This document shows, one piece after another, positions 43,121 through 51,149 of a stretch of 64,000 nucleotides of DNA. The DNA is taken from positions 3,720,001 through 3,784,000 of the forward strand of contig NZ_CP017157.1 of the NCBI RefSeq assembly GCF_001729485.1, given 5' to 3'. Position 1 is the stretch's first letter. Every line of letters starts with the position of its first letter. The notes below the pieces were generated by a model that saw only the letters and a list, made by a program, of their open reading frames with translations, ran no database searches and was not told where the DNA came from. The position numbers and the translations under genes were made by a program. Source of the stretch: Streptomyces lydicus (lineage in GTDB: Bacteria > Actinomycetota > Actinomycetes > Streptomycetales > Streptomycetaceae).

Positions 43121-43195
43121 AGCCGATTCGCTCCGTCGCCACACGAATCGGCGCTCTCAAGATGCGCAGGTCAGGATGGCGATGAGACTTGGGGT

Positions 43196-43516
43196 ATGGC
43201 AGAGCAAGCCCGAACGCGGGGCGGGTCGGTGACGGCTGCCCGAAAGCGCAGGAAGACGCCGGGGAACGGTCCCGGGGATGCGGCGCACCGCGCCGCTGAA
43301 CTGCTGCAGAGCCTCATCAACCACCGTGCCGAGGGCGTTTCCGCGGTACGGCGGACCGAGGACGGCTGGTGCGTCGAGGTGGACGTACTGGAGCTGGCGC
43401 GGATCCCGGACACCACGAGTCTTCTTGCGACGTACGAGGTGCGGCTCGACACGGAGGGCGAACTGCTCGAGTACTACCGGTGCCGCCGCTATCGACGAGG
43501 CGCGGCGGACCAGTGA
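43196..43516 (+). CDS. gvpO: Gas vesicle protein GvpO
   Basis: A 106-residue small protein heading the gas vesicle cluster. The N-terminus is basic and low-complexity; the body has AAHRAAELLQSLINHRAEGVSAVRRTEDGWCVEVDVLELARIPDT in shorter conserved pieces and ends LDTEGELLEYYRCRRY, the usual GvpO close. GvpO is an accessory or regulatory component whose role in actinobacteria is not settled. ATG at 43196. It is followed after 36 bases by gvpA, and the whole cluster is on one strand. Confidence 0.85.
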   Translation: MAEQARTRGGSVTAARKRRKTPGNGPGDAAHRAAELLQSLINHRAEGVSAVRRTEDGWCVEVDVLELARIPDTTSLLATYEVRLDTEGELLEYYRCRRYRRGAADQ

Positions 43517-43552
43517 CCCTGCCCGTCCCCACCAGCTGAAAGGGCTGCTCAG

Positions 43553-44023
43553 ATGGCCAGCACGTCTTATTCGGGACTGTCCGGTGAGGTGGTCCCCTGC
43601 CCGCCCAGGGCGGGGACGCTGTACGACGTGATGGAACTCATCCTGGACCGGGGGATGGTCATCGATGTGTTCATACGGGTGTCCCTGGTCGGGATCGAGA
43701 TCCTCAAGATCGACGCGCGGATCGTCGTCGCCAGCGTCGATACGTATCTGCGATTCGCCGAGGCGTGCAACCGGCTGGATCTGGAGAACACCACGCGCAG
43801 CACCACCGTCCCGGAGCTGTTCGGCGGCCAGGCCGTGAAGAGCGCCGGGAAGAGCAAGGCCAAAAAGGCCGTCAAATCCGTTGGTGAAACCGTGCGCTCG
43901 GTGGTCGGCGCGGACGACGACTCGGATGGCGAATCCGAGGAGGAAGCGCAGCCGGCGCGGCGCCGGCGCAGTACCGCGCGGGCGGGAGCCGGATCCCGCC
44001 GGCGTCGCTCGGAGGAGGACTGA
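43553..44023 (+). CDS. gvpA: Gas vesicle structural protein GvpA with charged C-terminal extension
   Basis: A 156-residue protein. GvpA forms the rib of the gas vesicle shell. The conserved rib domain is at about 20-75: TLYDVMELILDRGMVIDVFI and SLVGIEILKIDARIVVASVDTYLRF. The remaining ~80 residues are a Lys/Ala stretch, then Glu/Asp-rich and finally Arg/Ser-rich segments. Major GvpA proteins are usually ~70 residues, while actinobacterial ones often carry such a tail. The extension could block standard assembly or serve as a binding arm. ATG with AAAGG upstream. Confidence 0.9.
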   Translation: MASTSYSGLSGEVVPCPPRAGTLYDVMELILDRGMVIDVFIRVSLVGIEILKIDARIVVASVDTYLRFAEACNRLDLENTTRSTTVPELFGGQAVKSAGKSKAKKAVKSVGETVRSVVGADDDSDGESEEEAQPARRRRSTARAGAGSRRRRSEED

Positions 44024-44026
44024 TCA

Positions 44027-44770
44027 GTGACCGACCACGGCGTCTATGTCTACGGCATCGTCCGCGCCGAGCACCCGCTGCCGTCGAACCTCGGCGGGGT
44101 GGGCGGGCCTCCGGGGATCGTGGCGAGGAGGGACGAGGGGCGGGTCGCCGCGGTCGTCAGTCCGGCGCCGCCGGATCTGCGGGCCCGCCGCCGCGACCTC
44201 ATGGCGCACCAGGAGCTGCTGCTGGCGTTGGCCGCGGACGGCCCGGTCCTGCCGATGCGGTTCGGCACGGTCGCGCCGGACGAGGCAGCGGTCCGCCGGC
44301 AGCTCAGCGATGCCGAGGAGCGGCATCTGGCCGCCCTGGAGAGCCTGGCGGGCCGGGTCGAGGTCAACGTCAAGGCGATGCCGGCCGACGATGCGCTCGC
44401 CGCACTCGTCGAAGCGGATGCCGGTATCCGCGGGCTGCGCGAGGCGATGCGCCGGCGGCCCGGCTACGAGGCGAATGTGCGTCTCGGGGAGGCGGTGGCC
44501 AACGCGCTGGCACGCCGGGCCGCCGAAGCCGGTCACGACATCGTGGGTGAGCTGCGGAAGCGGGCCCATGCCTGCGCCGTCGGCCCCGACGTCGCCGGGT
44601 GCCGGCTCAACATGTCGTTCCTGGTGAGCCGGGACGACAGCGCCGGCTTCTGCGCGGAGGCGGAGCGTCTCGCCCGGCAGCACCGGGACCGCGTCGTCCT
44701 GCGGGTGGCGGGTCCGCTGCCCTGCTACAGCTTCGTGGAACCGCGTACGCCGGTGAGGGTCGGCGGTTGA
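44027..44770 (+). CDS. gvpF: Gas vesicle protein GvpF (GvpF/L family)
   Basis: A 247-residue GvpF/L family protein, involved in early assembly and contact with GvpA. Characteristic pieces are GVYVYGIVRAEHPLP at the start, LMAHQELLLALAADGPVLPMRFGTV (about 47-71), VEVNVKA, LNMSFLVSRDD and the closing GPLPCYSFVEP. GTG start three bases after the gvpA stop. It is one of two GvpF/L paralogues in the cluster (the other is at 45371). Confidence 0.9.
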   Translation: MTDHGVYVYGIVRAEHPLPSNLGGVGGPPGIVARRDEGRVAAVVSPAPPDLRARRRDLMAHQELLLALAADGPVLPMRFGTVAPDEAAVRRQLSDAEERHLAALESLAGRVEVNVKAMPADDALAALVEADAGIRGLREAMRRRPGYEANVRLGEAVANALARRAAEAGHDIVGELRKRAHACAVGPDVAGCRLNMSFLVSRDDSAGFCAEAERLARQHRDRVVLRVAGPLPCYSFVEPRTPVRVGG

Positions 44771-44771
44771 C

Positions 44772-44996
44772 ATGGGACTGATCAGCGGAGTGCTGACCCT
44801 GCCGCTCGCCCCCGTGCGGGGCGTGGTCTGGGTCGCCGACCAACTCGCCCGGACGGCCGATCGTGAGCTGCACGACCCCTCGGTGATCCGTGCCCGGCTC
44901 GCCGCCCTCAACGAGGAATACGAAGCCGGCCACCTCGGCACGGAGGCGTTCGAACGTGAAGAGCAGCAACTGCTGGACCTGTTGTACGGGTGCTGA
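44772..44996 (+). CDS. gvpG: Gas vesicle protein GvpG
   Basis: A 74-residue protein typical of GvpG: GLISGVLTLPLAPVRGVVWVADQL at the N-terminus, then a helical, acidic C-terminal half with LAALNEEYEAGHLGTEAFEREE. GvpG is thought to act in vesicle assembly with GvpF. ATG one base after the gvpF stop. Confidence 0.88.
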   Translation: MGLISGVLTLPLAPVRGVVWVADQLARTADRELHDPSVIRARLAALNEEYEAGHLGTEAFEREEQQLLDLLYGC

Positions 44997-45020
44997 CCGG
45001 CCGCTTCTGAGAGGTGTCAC

Positions 45021-45374
45021 GTGACCGACGTCGTTTCCGGGCCGGCCGCCCCGCCCGCCTACGGCCCCGCCACCACGAACCTCGCCGACATCCTCGAACG
45101 CGTCCTGGACAAGGGCATCGTCATCGCCGGCGACATCAAGATCGACCTGCTCGACATCGAGCTCCTCACCATCAGGCTGCGGCTGTTCGTGTCCTCGGTG
45201 GAGACCGCGAGGAAGGCCGGCATCGACTGGTGGGAGACCGACCCCGCCCTCAGCTCCCGCGCGGCCCGGCACGAACTGCGGGAGGAGAACGAGCGGTTGC
45301 GCGAGCGCGTGACGGCGCTGGAGGCCGGTGACGCCGCCGGCTCGGCCGCTCCGAAGAGTGAGGCAGGCGCATGA
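45021..45374 (+). CDS. gvpJ: Gas vesicle protein GvpJ (GvpA-like)
   Basis: A 117-residue GvpA-family minor protein. The rib-like domain (about 20-70) has NLADILERVLDKGIVIAGDI and LLDIELLTIRLRLFVSSVET. A coiled coil with ELREENERLRERVTALE occupies the C-terminus. GvpJ-type proteins are minor shell or nucleation components. GTG start with GAGAGG upstream, 24 bases after gvpG. Overlaps gvpL (ATGA). Confidence 0.85.
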   Translation: MTDVVSGPAAPPAYGPATTNLADILERVLDKGIVIAGDIKIDLLDIELLTIRLRLFVSSVETARKAGIDWWETDPALSSRAARHELREENERLRERVTALEAGDAAGSAAPKSEAGA

Positions 45375-46171
45375 CGGCACACCCGGACGCGCCGGAAACC
45401 GCGGCCGCCACCTATGTCTTCGCGGTGGGCCGGCGGCTCGACCCGGCCGTCCTGGCGGGACTCACCGGCCTCGCCGCGGGCTCCCCGGTGCGCGGCCTGA
45501 CGTTCGGGCCGCTGACGGCAGTCGTCCAGCACGTACCGGCCGCCGAGTTCACACCGGAGGCGTGGCAGGAGCGGCTGTCGGACCGCGCCGAGCTGGAGCG
45601 GTGCGCACGCGCGCACCACGAGGTGGTGACCGGGGCCGCCGCCTGCGGGCCGACCGTTCCGCTGGCACTCGCCACCCTCTACCGCAGCGACGACAGCGCG
45701 CGCCGGGCCCTCATCGCGGACACCCACCGCTTCGCCGCGACGCTGGACCGCCTCGAAGGCCACGCGGAGTGGGGCGTGAAGGTCTGGGTGCCGGCCGCGG
45801 CACCCGAGCGCCCCGCGACCACGGCCGCGCCGTCCCGCCGGGACGGTGGCGGAGCGGGCCGTGCGTACCTGGAACGCAAGCGAGGGCTGCACCGTGCGCG
45901 CGAGCACCACCACGACCGTGCCCTGCGGATCGCGGAGGACGTCGATGCCGCGCTCCGGCGCCTGGCGGCCGCGGCCCGGCGGCTCCGCCCGCACACTCCG
46001 GACATGACCGGCGAGAAGGACCGCGTGCAGGTCCTCAACGCCGCCTACCTGATGACGGCCGTCGGGGAGAAGGAACTGCTCGACGCCGCGGAGACCTGGC
46101 GTCGACGCACCGGCGCGGACGTCGAGGTGTCGGGCCCCTGGGTCCCGTACTCCTTCGTGGGGGAGGGGTGA
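45371..46171 (+). CDS. gvpL: Gas vesicle protein GvpL (GvpF/L family)
   Basis: A 266-residue second GvpF/L paralogue. It has TYVFAVGRRLDP, GLTFGPLTAVVQHVPA, CGPTVPLALATLYRS, EWGVKVWV (the family's VNVKA-like strand) and the close VSGPWVPYSFVGEG. A basic helical insert (about 150-190, GRAYLERKRGLHRAREHHHD) is longer than in the 44027 paralogue. ATG overlaps the gvpJ stop. Confidence 0.88.
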   Translation: MTAHPDAPETAAATYVFAVGRRLDPAVLAGLTGLAAGSPVRGLTFGPLTAVVQHVPAAEFTPEAWQERLSDRAELERCARAHHEVVTGAAACGPTVPLALATLYRSDDSARRALIADTHRFAATLDRLEGHAEWGVKVWVPAAAPERPATTAAPSRRDGGGAGRAYLERKRGLHRAREHHHDRALRIAEDVDAALRRLAAAARRLRPHTPDMTGEKDRVQVLNAAYLMTAVGEKELLDAAETWRRRTGADVEVSGPWVPYSFVGEG

Positions 46172-46174
46172 GCC

Positions 46175-46405
46175 GTGCTTGAGCGGGAGCCCGTCCCCTG
46201 GGACGCACCGGGGCCGCTCGCCGGGCCCCTCGGCGTACCACTGGTCGACCTGCTGGACCGCCTCATGAACACCGGGATCGTGGTCAGCGGGGACCTGGTG
46301 ATCGCCATCGCGGACGTGCCGCTGGTCCGGCTCTCCCTGCACGCACTGCTGTCGTCCGTCAACGAACGCGTACCTGCCCCCTGGGCGGACGGAGGCCCCC
46401 TGTGA
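46175..46405 (+). CDS. gvpS: Gas vesicle protein GvpS (GvpA-like)
   Basis: A 76-residue GvpA-like minor protein with PLVDLLDRLMNTGIVVSGDL and IAIADVPLVRLSLHALLSSV. It lacks the charged tails seen in the other two GvpA-like products. GTG start three bases after the gvpL stop and GTGA overlap with gvpK. Position and length match gvpS of Streptomyces clusters. Confidence 0.83.
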   Translation: MLEREPVPWDAPGPLAGPLGVPLVDLLDRLMNTGIVVSGDLVIAIADVPLVRLSLHALLSSVNERVPAPWADGGPL

Positions 46406-46701
46406 CGCGAGCGGAAACCGGCCGGCCCCTGGAACGGTTCGATATCGACCGTGACCAAATGGGCCGCGACCTGGTCTCGTTGGTGCTCACCGTGGTGGAG
46501 CTCCTGCGGCAGTTGATGGAACGGCAGGCGATCCGCCGCGTGGAGCAGGGGGATCTGAGCGACGAGCAGGTGGAACGCATCGGGGAGACGCTGATGTGTC
46601 TCGAGGAGCGGATGACCGAGCTGTGCGACCAGCACGGCCTGCGTCTCGAAGACCTCAACCTCGATCTCGGGCCCCTCGGCTCCCTCCTGCCGCGCGACTG
46701 A
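46402..46701 (+). CDS. gvpK: Gas vesicle protein GvpK
   Basis: A 99-residue GvpK family protein, required for vesicle maturation. Family marks are QMGRDLVSLVLTVVELLRQLMERQAIRR split at about 19-46, GDLSDEQVERIGETLMCLEERM and the closing LNLDLGPLGSLL. GTG start overlaps the gvpS stop. Last gene of the cluster. The next feature is an operator-covered promoter. Confidence 0.92.
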   Translation: MTRAETGRPLERFDIDRDQMGRDLVSLVLTVVELLRQLMERQAIRRVEQGDLSDEQVERIGETLMCLEERMTELCDQHGLRLEDLNLDLGPLGSLLPRD

Positions 46702-46747
46702 GTCCCGGACGCCTCAAGGGGTGCGGGCCCCCGGTCGAGCCTGTTCG

Positions 46748-46796
46748 TTGACAAAGCGGAACACTGCTCCGTATCGTAATCGGAACAGTGTTCCGC
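46748..46796 (+). promoter_or_regulatory. Promoter covered by a 41-bp operator palindrome
   Basis: TTGACA at 46748 is a consensus -35; TATCGT at 46772, 18 bases on, is a plausible -10. Perfect 11-base arms GCGGAACACTG (46756-46766) and CAGTGTTCCGC (46786-46796) enclose it, and an inner near-repeat CACTGCTCCG/CGGAACAGTG overlaps both arms. This geometry suits two dimers of a TetR-type repressor. No such repressor gene is adjacent. Confidence 0.75.
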
Positions 46797-46888
46797 TTCT
46801 GCTCGTCCGCAGTCGGACGCTCCTGCCCCCGCCCTGTCGCCGGTCGAACGAGACCGTTGGCAGCGGCCGTTGAAGGGAAAGATGCCCC

Positions 46889-47848
46889 ATGAGTGCCTCG
46901 ACGTACCCAGCCGACATCTTCGGCTCGCCCGCCCCCGTCCTCTCGGTGAGTCCGGTGGTGCTGGCCGCTCCCGACCGGGCCGTGGACCTGGAGGTGCGGG
47001 TCTCCGCGCCCGTGACCGGGAGCGATCTGCCGGTCATCCTCCTCTCGCACGGGCAGGGCTACTCGAACCACCTCTCCTCGCTGAACGGCTACGCCCCGCT
47101 CGCCAACTTCTGGGCGGCGCACGGCTTCGTCGTCATCCAGCCCACCCATCTGAGCTCCAGGACGCTGAGCCTGGATCCCGAGACCCCCGGGGCGCCGCTG
47201 TACTGGCGCTCGCGCGCCGAGGACATGCGGCGCGTCCTCGATCAGCTCGACCTGATCGAGGCCACCGTCCCGCAGCTCCGCGGGCGCCTGGACCGGAGCA
47301 GGGTCGCCGTGGCCGGGCACTCGATGGGCGGCCACACCGCGAGCCTGCTGCTGGGTGCCCGGCTCACCGATCCGCACGACGGGACCGAGGTGAACCTGGC
47401 CGAGCCCCGGATCAAGGCGGGGATACTGCTCGCCGCGCCCGGCAGGGGCGGCGATGCCGTCACCGACTTCGTGGCCGAGAACTATTCCTTCTTCCTCACC
47501 ACGGACTTCTCCGCGATGTCGACGCCCGCGCTCGTGGTGGCCGGCGACCGGGACGACTCCGCCCACCTGACGGTGCGGGGCCCGGACTGGCACGCCGATC
47601 CGTACGTCCTCTCCCCGGGCCCCAAGGCCCTGTTCACCCTGTTCGACGCGGAGCACGGCCTCGGCGGGATCTCCGGTTACGACGTTGCCGAGACCACGGA
47701 CGAGAGCCTTGAGCGCGTGGCCGCGGTCCAGCGGCTCACCTGGTCCTATCTCCGCACCGAGCTCTACCCCGGGGACCCCGCTTGGCGGGTGGCGTGTGAG
47801 GCGCTGACGAGCGGGCCCGATCCGCTCGGACGGGTCGAGTCCAAGTGA
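46889..47848 (+). CDS. Alpha/beta hydrolase, chlorophyllase/PAF-acetylhydrolase-like
   Basis: A 319-residue alpha/beta hydrolase. The oxyanion stretch is VILLSHGQGYSN, the nucleophile elbow VAGHSMGGHTASLL (Ser about 150), an acidic residue lies in ALVVAGDRDD and the His in LFDAEHGLGG. Family resemblance is to the dienelactone hydrolase/chlorophyllase/PAF-AH group that acts on small esters. No signal peptide is apparent. ATG at 46889 with AGGGAAAG eight bases upstream. Expressed from the palindrome-covered promoter before it, so probably silent until an inducer is present. Confidence 0.82.
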   Translation: MSASTYPADIFGSPAPVLSVSPVVLAAPDRAVDLEVRVSAPVTGSDLPVILLSHGQGYSNHLSSLNGYAPLANFWAAHGFVVIQPTHLSSRTLSLDPETPGAPLYWRSRAEDMRRVLDQLDLIEATVPQLRGRLDRSRVAVAGHSMGGHTASLLLGARLTDPHDGTEVNLAEPRIKAGILLAAPGRGGDAVTDFVAENYSFFLTTDFSAMSTPALVVAGDRDDSAHLTVRGPDWHADPYVLSPGPKALFTLFDAEHGLGGISGYDVAETTDESLERVAAVQRLTWSYLRTELYPGDPAWRVACEALTSGPDPLGRVESK

Positions 47849-47889
47849 GCCACCGAGGCCCGCTTCGGCGGCGGGTCGACGGCGCGCGT

Positions 47890-47913
47890 GGCTCGCCCTC
47901 TCGTCGGCGAGCC
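47890..47913 (+). terminator. Hairpin after the hydrolase
   Basis: GGCTCGCC pairs with GGCGAGCC across an eight-base loop, 41 bases after the stop. Confidence 0.55.
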
Positions 47914-47989
47914 GGCGCGGCAGCCTCGCCGTAAGGCTCCGGCCATCTCGCGTTCAATATCGCCAAGGTTGTCTGACGCGCGACGCGCT

Positions 47990-48003
47990 GGCATGCGCAT
48001 GCC
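47990..48003. promoter_or_regulatory. 14-bp perfect palindrome before the HAD-like gene
   Basis: GGCATGCGCATGCC abuts TAACAT (48004-48009), a possible -10, 46 bases before the start codon. Confidence 0.35.
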
Positions 48004-48048
48004 TAACATGGCCGGTCGGATCGGATTCCCCCCTGCGGAAGGACAACC

Positions 48049-48687
48049 ATGAGGAAGTCAACCGTTCGGAAAACCACCTGGCACTTACTGCTCGCCCTGG
48101 GCGGCTGCGTGGTGGCGCTGGCCGGACCGGGCGAGGGCTCCGCCGCCGCCGCGCACCGCACCGCCGGAGCGGACGGGCGGGCCGGCGGTGGGTGTGTGCA
48201 GGTGTACTTCGACCTCGGTGAGACGCTGGTGCACACCGCCGAGGACAAGAGCATGCGCTACCTGCCCCACGCGGCCGAGCACCTGCGTGCCTTGCGTGCC
48301 CGTCACATCACCGTCGGCCTGATCACCAACGTTCCGCCGTCCTGGGGCTCCACCGATGCGGAGCGCGCGGCAGAGCTGAAGAAGGTGATCGACAAGGACT
48401 GGGCGGACAGCCGGCCGTTCGCCTGGTCGGACTTCGGCGACCGGATCTTCACCCCGCGGACCGAGGCGGAACGCAAGCCCGCACCCACCCTCTGGCAGCG
48501 CGCCAAGAAGGCCGCGGGACCCTGCCGGGTCGTCTATCAGGCGGAGACCGCCGACGAGGTGCGGGTCGGCACCTCGGTCGGCTACGTCTCCTACCAGGTC
48601 AACAGGGGCCACTGGCCGGCGTTCATGCCGGTGCCGCTCATCGCCGCCCTCGCCCATCTGCCGGGCCGCGGACGGGATGCGGGCTGA
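48049..48687 (+). CDS. Secreted HAD-like protein with a TTA codon
   Basis: A 212-residue exported protein. The signal peptide (about 1-35) is Lys/Arg-rich, with core LLLALGGCVVALAG and cleavage near SAAAA; the Cys20 context is not a good lipobox. The mature part begins a HAD fold: VYFDLGETLV (motif I; Asp55 kept but the second Asp replaced by Gly57), GLITNVPPSW (motif II) and RKPAPTLW with the motif III Lys. The change at Gly57 suggests loss of ordinary phosphatase activity. Codon 13 is TTA (48085-48087), predicting bldA-dependent translation. ATG with GAAGG upstream. Its stop touches the stop of the nucleotidyltransferase on the other strand. Confidence 0.68.
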   Translation: MRKSTVRKTTWHLLLALGGCVVALAGPGEGSAAAAHRTAGADGRAGGGCVQVYFDLGETLVHTAEDKSMRYLPHAAEHLRALRARHITVGLITNVPPSWGSTDAERAAELKKVIDKDWADSRPFAWSDFGDRIFTPRTEAERKPAPTLWQRAKKAAGPCRVVYQAETADEVRVGTSVGYVSYQVNRGHWPAFMPVPLIAALAHLPGRGRDAG

Positions 48688-49428
48688 TCACACCTCGTCG
48701 AGCGCGGTGCTGAGGAAGGCGCGGGTCAGACGGGCCCGTTGCTCCAACCACTCCGGTGACGCCGGTACCGCAGGTCCGTATCGGCGTCGGCGGATGTCCT
48801 CCACCACCGCCGTGGGCGCGTGGAGCTCGGCCAGCACGTCGAGGGCCGCCGCCTTGGTGATCAGCCGGCCGGTGCGCAGGGTCACGCTCGCCCGTGCCAG
48901 CGTGAGGAGCCCCAGGTCGACCCAGGCGTCGAGCAGCCATCGCTCCTGATGCTGCAGCGCCGGGCGCCAGAAGGTCCGCAGGTCGTCGATGACGTATGCG
49001 GCCAACTGGCGGTCGGTGACGGGCGGCACCAGCCCCGCCGGAGGGGGCCCGTGCAGGACCTTCCCGAACTCGTGCAGCTCACGGCGGGTCACCGGGCTGA
49101 CCGGACGGCACATCAACTCTTCGTGTGCCCAGGTCAGATGGTCCTGTGCGGGGTCGCCCCACTCGTCCACGGCGGCGTAGCTGCAGTGCAGCTTCGCCGC
49201 CAGGGGGACGGCTCGTGCCAGGTCCTCGTGCAGCCCGGCCACTCGGCTCTCCTCCGCTGCCCGGTAGCGGTGGTCGAGCACCGCGATCAGGTCGAGGTCG
49301 CTGCGCCCCGGCTGGTAGTCGCCGCCGGCGAGCGAGCCGTGCGCCCACACGGCCCGCACCGAAGGGAGGGACCGCACCGCGCTGACAAAGCGGTCGAGCA
49401 GCTGAAGGGTCGTCTCGTCGTCCGTCAT
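48688..49428 (-). CDS. AadA-like nucleotidyltransferase
   Basis: A 246-residue nucleotidyltransferase. The catalytic site motif AHGSLAGGDYQPGRSDLDLIAVLD (split at about 30-52) carries GS and the DxD-type acidic pair. A helical C-terminal domain follows, as in ANT(3'')-type streptomycin/spectinomycin adenylyltransferases, with CRPVSPVTRRELHEFGKVLHGP. ATG at 49428 is preferred to an upstream extension. Resistance is possible, but many actinobacterial members of this group have no known antibiotic substrate. Single gene, divergent from the 49541 gene. Confidence 0.72.
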   Translation of the reverse strand: MTDDETTLQLLDRFVSAVRSLPSVRAVWAHGSLAGGDYQPGRSDLDLIAVLDHRYRAAEESRVAGLHEDLARAVPLAAKLHCSYAAVDEWGDPAQDHLTWAHEELMCRPVSPVTRRELHEFGKVLHGPPPAGLVPPVTDRQLAAYVIDDLRTFWRPALQHQERWLLDAWVDLGLLTLARASVTLRTGRLITKAAALDVLAELHAPTAVVEDIRRRRYGPAVPASPEWLEQRARLTRAFLSTALDEV

Positions 49429-49540
49429 GGGGTCAGTGTGCACCGGCCCAACGTCCAAACGAATAGGGGTAGTTAGGCGCCCTGCGGGCTCGCCGCCCGC
49501 TCGGTCGGGCGTTGTCAGTGGGTGCCCCTACAGTGTCGGC

Positions 49541-51067
49541 ATGGTTCCTGAGACGCCGCCGGAGAACTCCCCGCCGCAGCTGCTTCAGCAGTGGATCGGG
49601 GACGTTCCGTATCAGCTTCTGCTCCTGGAGAAGGTGCTCCTCCCCGAGGCTTTCCTCTTCGACTACTCCGCCAGGTCGCTGGACGCTCTGGAGGCGTGCC
49701 TGCTGGAGGGGTGTGAGGAGGGCGCCGGCCGACCGGGCGAGGAGCAAGCCGAGTGGGTGGAGGGCGCGACGGCCTACCTCGGCGAGGTCCTGCTCGGGAT
49801 CGCCGGGGGCGGCTGGGGCTGGAACACCCGGCCCGTCGACGGTCTTCCGGGGCAGCCCGTCGTCTCGCCGGACCCGGAGCTGGCACTCTCACCCGTCGCG
49901 CCGCGGCTGCTGATCGCGCACGCCCTCCGCGTCCGCACCGGCACGGCGTTCGCCGAGGAGGTCGCGCGGCTGCGGCAGGCCGTGGCGGCGCGGCAGTGCG
50001 AGGTGCCGGGGTGGAAGCCGGCCAAGGAGCACACCCCGCACGTGGACCCCGAGGCGCCGCTGCCGGAGGACCCGGTCCTGACGGCGTGGCTGGCCGAGCG
50101 GGAGGAGGCGCTGTCTCCCTGGGCCGAGGACGCCTTCGAGGGGGCGTGGCGGTGGAACTTCCACCCCGACACGCTGGACTGGCTGGAGGTCGTCGTGCGG
50201 CGGCGGTTCGGCACGGTGGAGGAGTTCGACGCCGCGCGGGACGAGCCGTTCGTGCAGGGCGCCTGCTGGTACCTGGGCGAGGTCGTCCGGCGGAACAAGG
50301 GCGCGGTGTGGCAGTACGTCCCGTACGACCCCGACGCCGAACCCGGGGCCCCGGGCTCGCGGGAGAGCGTCTGGACCGGGGTGCCGTTCGTCGATCAGCC
50401 GGACAAACGGGTCGGGGGCGCGGCGATACCTCTGGGGTGCCTGCGCGCGCTGCTCCTCGACGCGGAGCGGGCGGACGGGGAGCGGGCCGGCGACCGGCTG
50501 CGGGACGTGCTGGTCTGGTTCAGGGCGTCCTCGTACGCACACGTGGGGGCGCTTCTGACGCGGATGGGCATGGTGTCGCGGGAGAAGGCCGCCGGCGTCC
50601 TCGCCGAGTACGCGGCCTTCGCGCACCAGGAGCTGCCACCCCATGAAGTGCCCGACGCGCTCGAAGCGTTCGGCGTGGCGATATCGGCCCACGGGGACGA
50701 TGTCGACGACCTGGAGGGAAGCTACGCGGACATCCTGGAGAGGGCCGAGGCGCTCACCGACGGAGCGGTCACCGTCACCGATGTCCGGCTGCGCCCGGAC
50801 GAGGAGCACGGCGAGGTGCTGGAGTTCGCCCGCAACGGCGTCGTGGTGACCCAGACCACCGACCACCAGTCGGACGACTACCTCGACCACTTGGCGATCA
50901 TGGAGTTCATCGGCCACGTCGATCCTGACCCCGGCGACGACCCGCGCCGCTTCCACCTGGTCCAGTTCGTGCGCCTCATGGAAACCAACTTCGAGACCTA
51001 CTTCGTCTTCGCCACGCCCGAACAGGCGACCGTGCTGGAGAAGGAACTCGGCCTGGCGATGCGCTGA
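49541..51067 (+). CDS. Unknown protein with internal duplication
   Basis: A 508-residue cytoplasmic protein that I cannot assign. Residues 46-95 and 211-258 are an evident duplication: SLDALEACLLEG aligns with TLDWLEVVVRRR, and WVEGATAYLGEVLLGIAGGGWGWN aligns in pattern with FVQGACWYLGEVVRRNKGAVWQY. Between and after them are acidic helical segments. The C-terminal ~170 residues include a different domain with a late IMEFIGHVDPDP and ETYFVFATPEQATV. No catalytic motif is seen. It resembles immunity-type or SUKH/SMI-like helper proteins in composition only. ATG at 49541; longer in-frame starts exist but lie in the promoter gap. Confidence 0.55.
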   Translation: MVPETPPENSPPQLLQQWIGDVPYQLLLLEKVLLPEAFLFDYSARSLDALEACLLEGCEEGAGRPGEEQAEWVEGATAYLGEVLLGIAGGGWGWNTRPVDGLPGQPVVSPDPELALSPVAPRLLIAHALRVRTGTAFAEEVARLRQAVAARQCEVPGWKPAKEHTPHVDPEAPLPEDPVLTAWLAEREEALSPWAEDAFEGAWRWNFHPDTLDWLEVVVRRRFGTVEEFDAARDEPFVQGACWYLGEVVRRNKGAVWQYVPYDPDAEPGAPGSRESVWTGVPFVDQPDKRVGGAAIPLGCLRALLLDAERADGERAGDRLRDVLVWFRASSYAHVGALLTRMGMVSREKAAGVLAEYAAFAHQELPPHEVPDALEAFGVAISAHGDDVDDLEGSYADILERAEALTDGAVTVTDVRLRPDEEHGEVLEFARNGVVVTQTTDHQSDDYLDHLAIMEFIGHVDPDPGDDPRRFHLVQFVRLMETNFETYFVFATPEQATVLEKELGLAMR

Positions 51068-51149
51068 GCACGGCCCGGCGGGAGAGTCCGGCACGCCGCC
51101 GGCGCACGCGCATCGCGGGAAGCGTCCGGCTCCGGACTACCGTGTCGCC

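Noticed and set aside
39345..43160. A 1271-codon open frame on the minus strand spanning the molybdenum large subunit and the hydrolase gene
   Set aside because: Only 39345-41681 encodes the conserved protein. The upstream part is the antisense of the divergent hydrolase and has no family features; such long open frames are common at this GC content.
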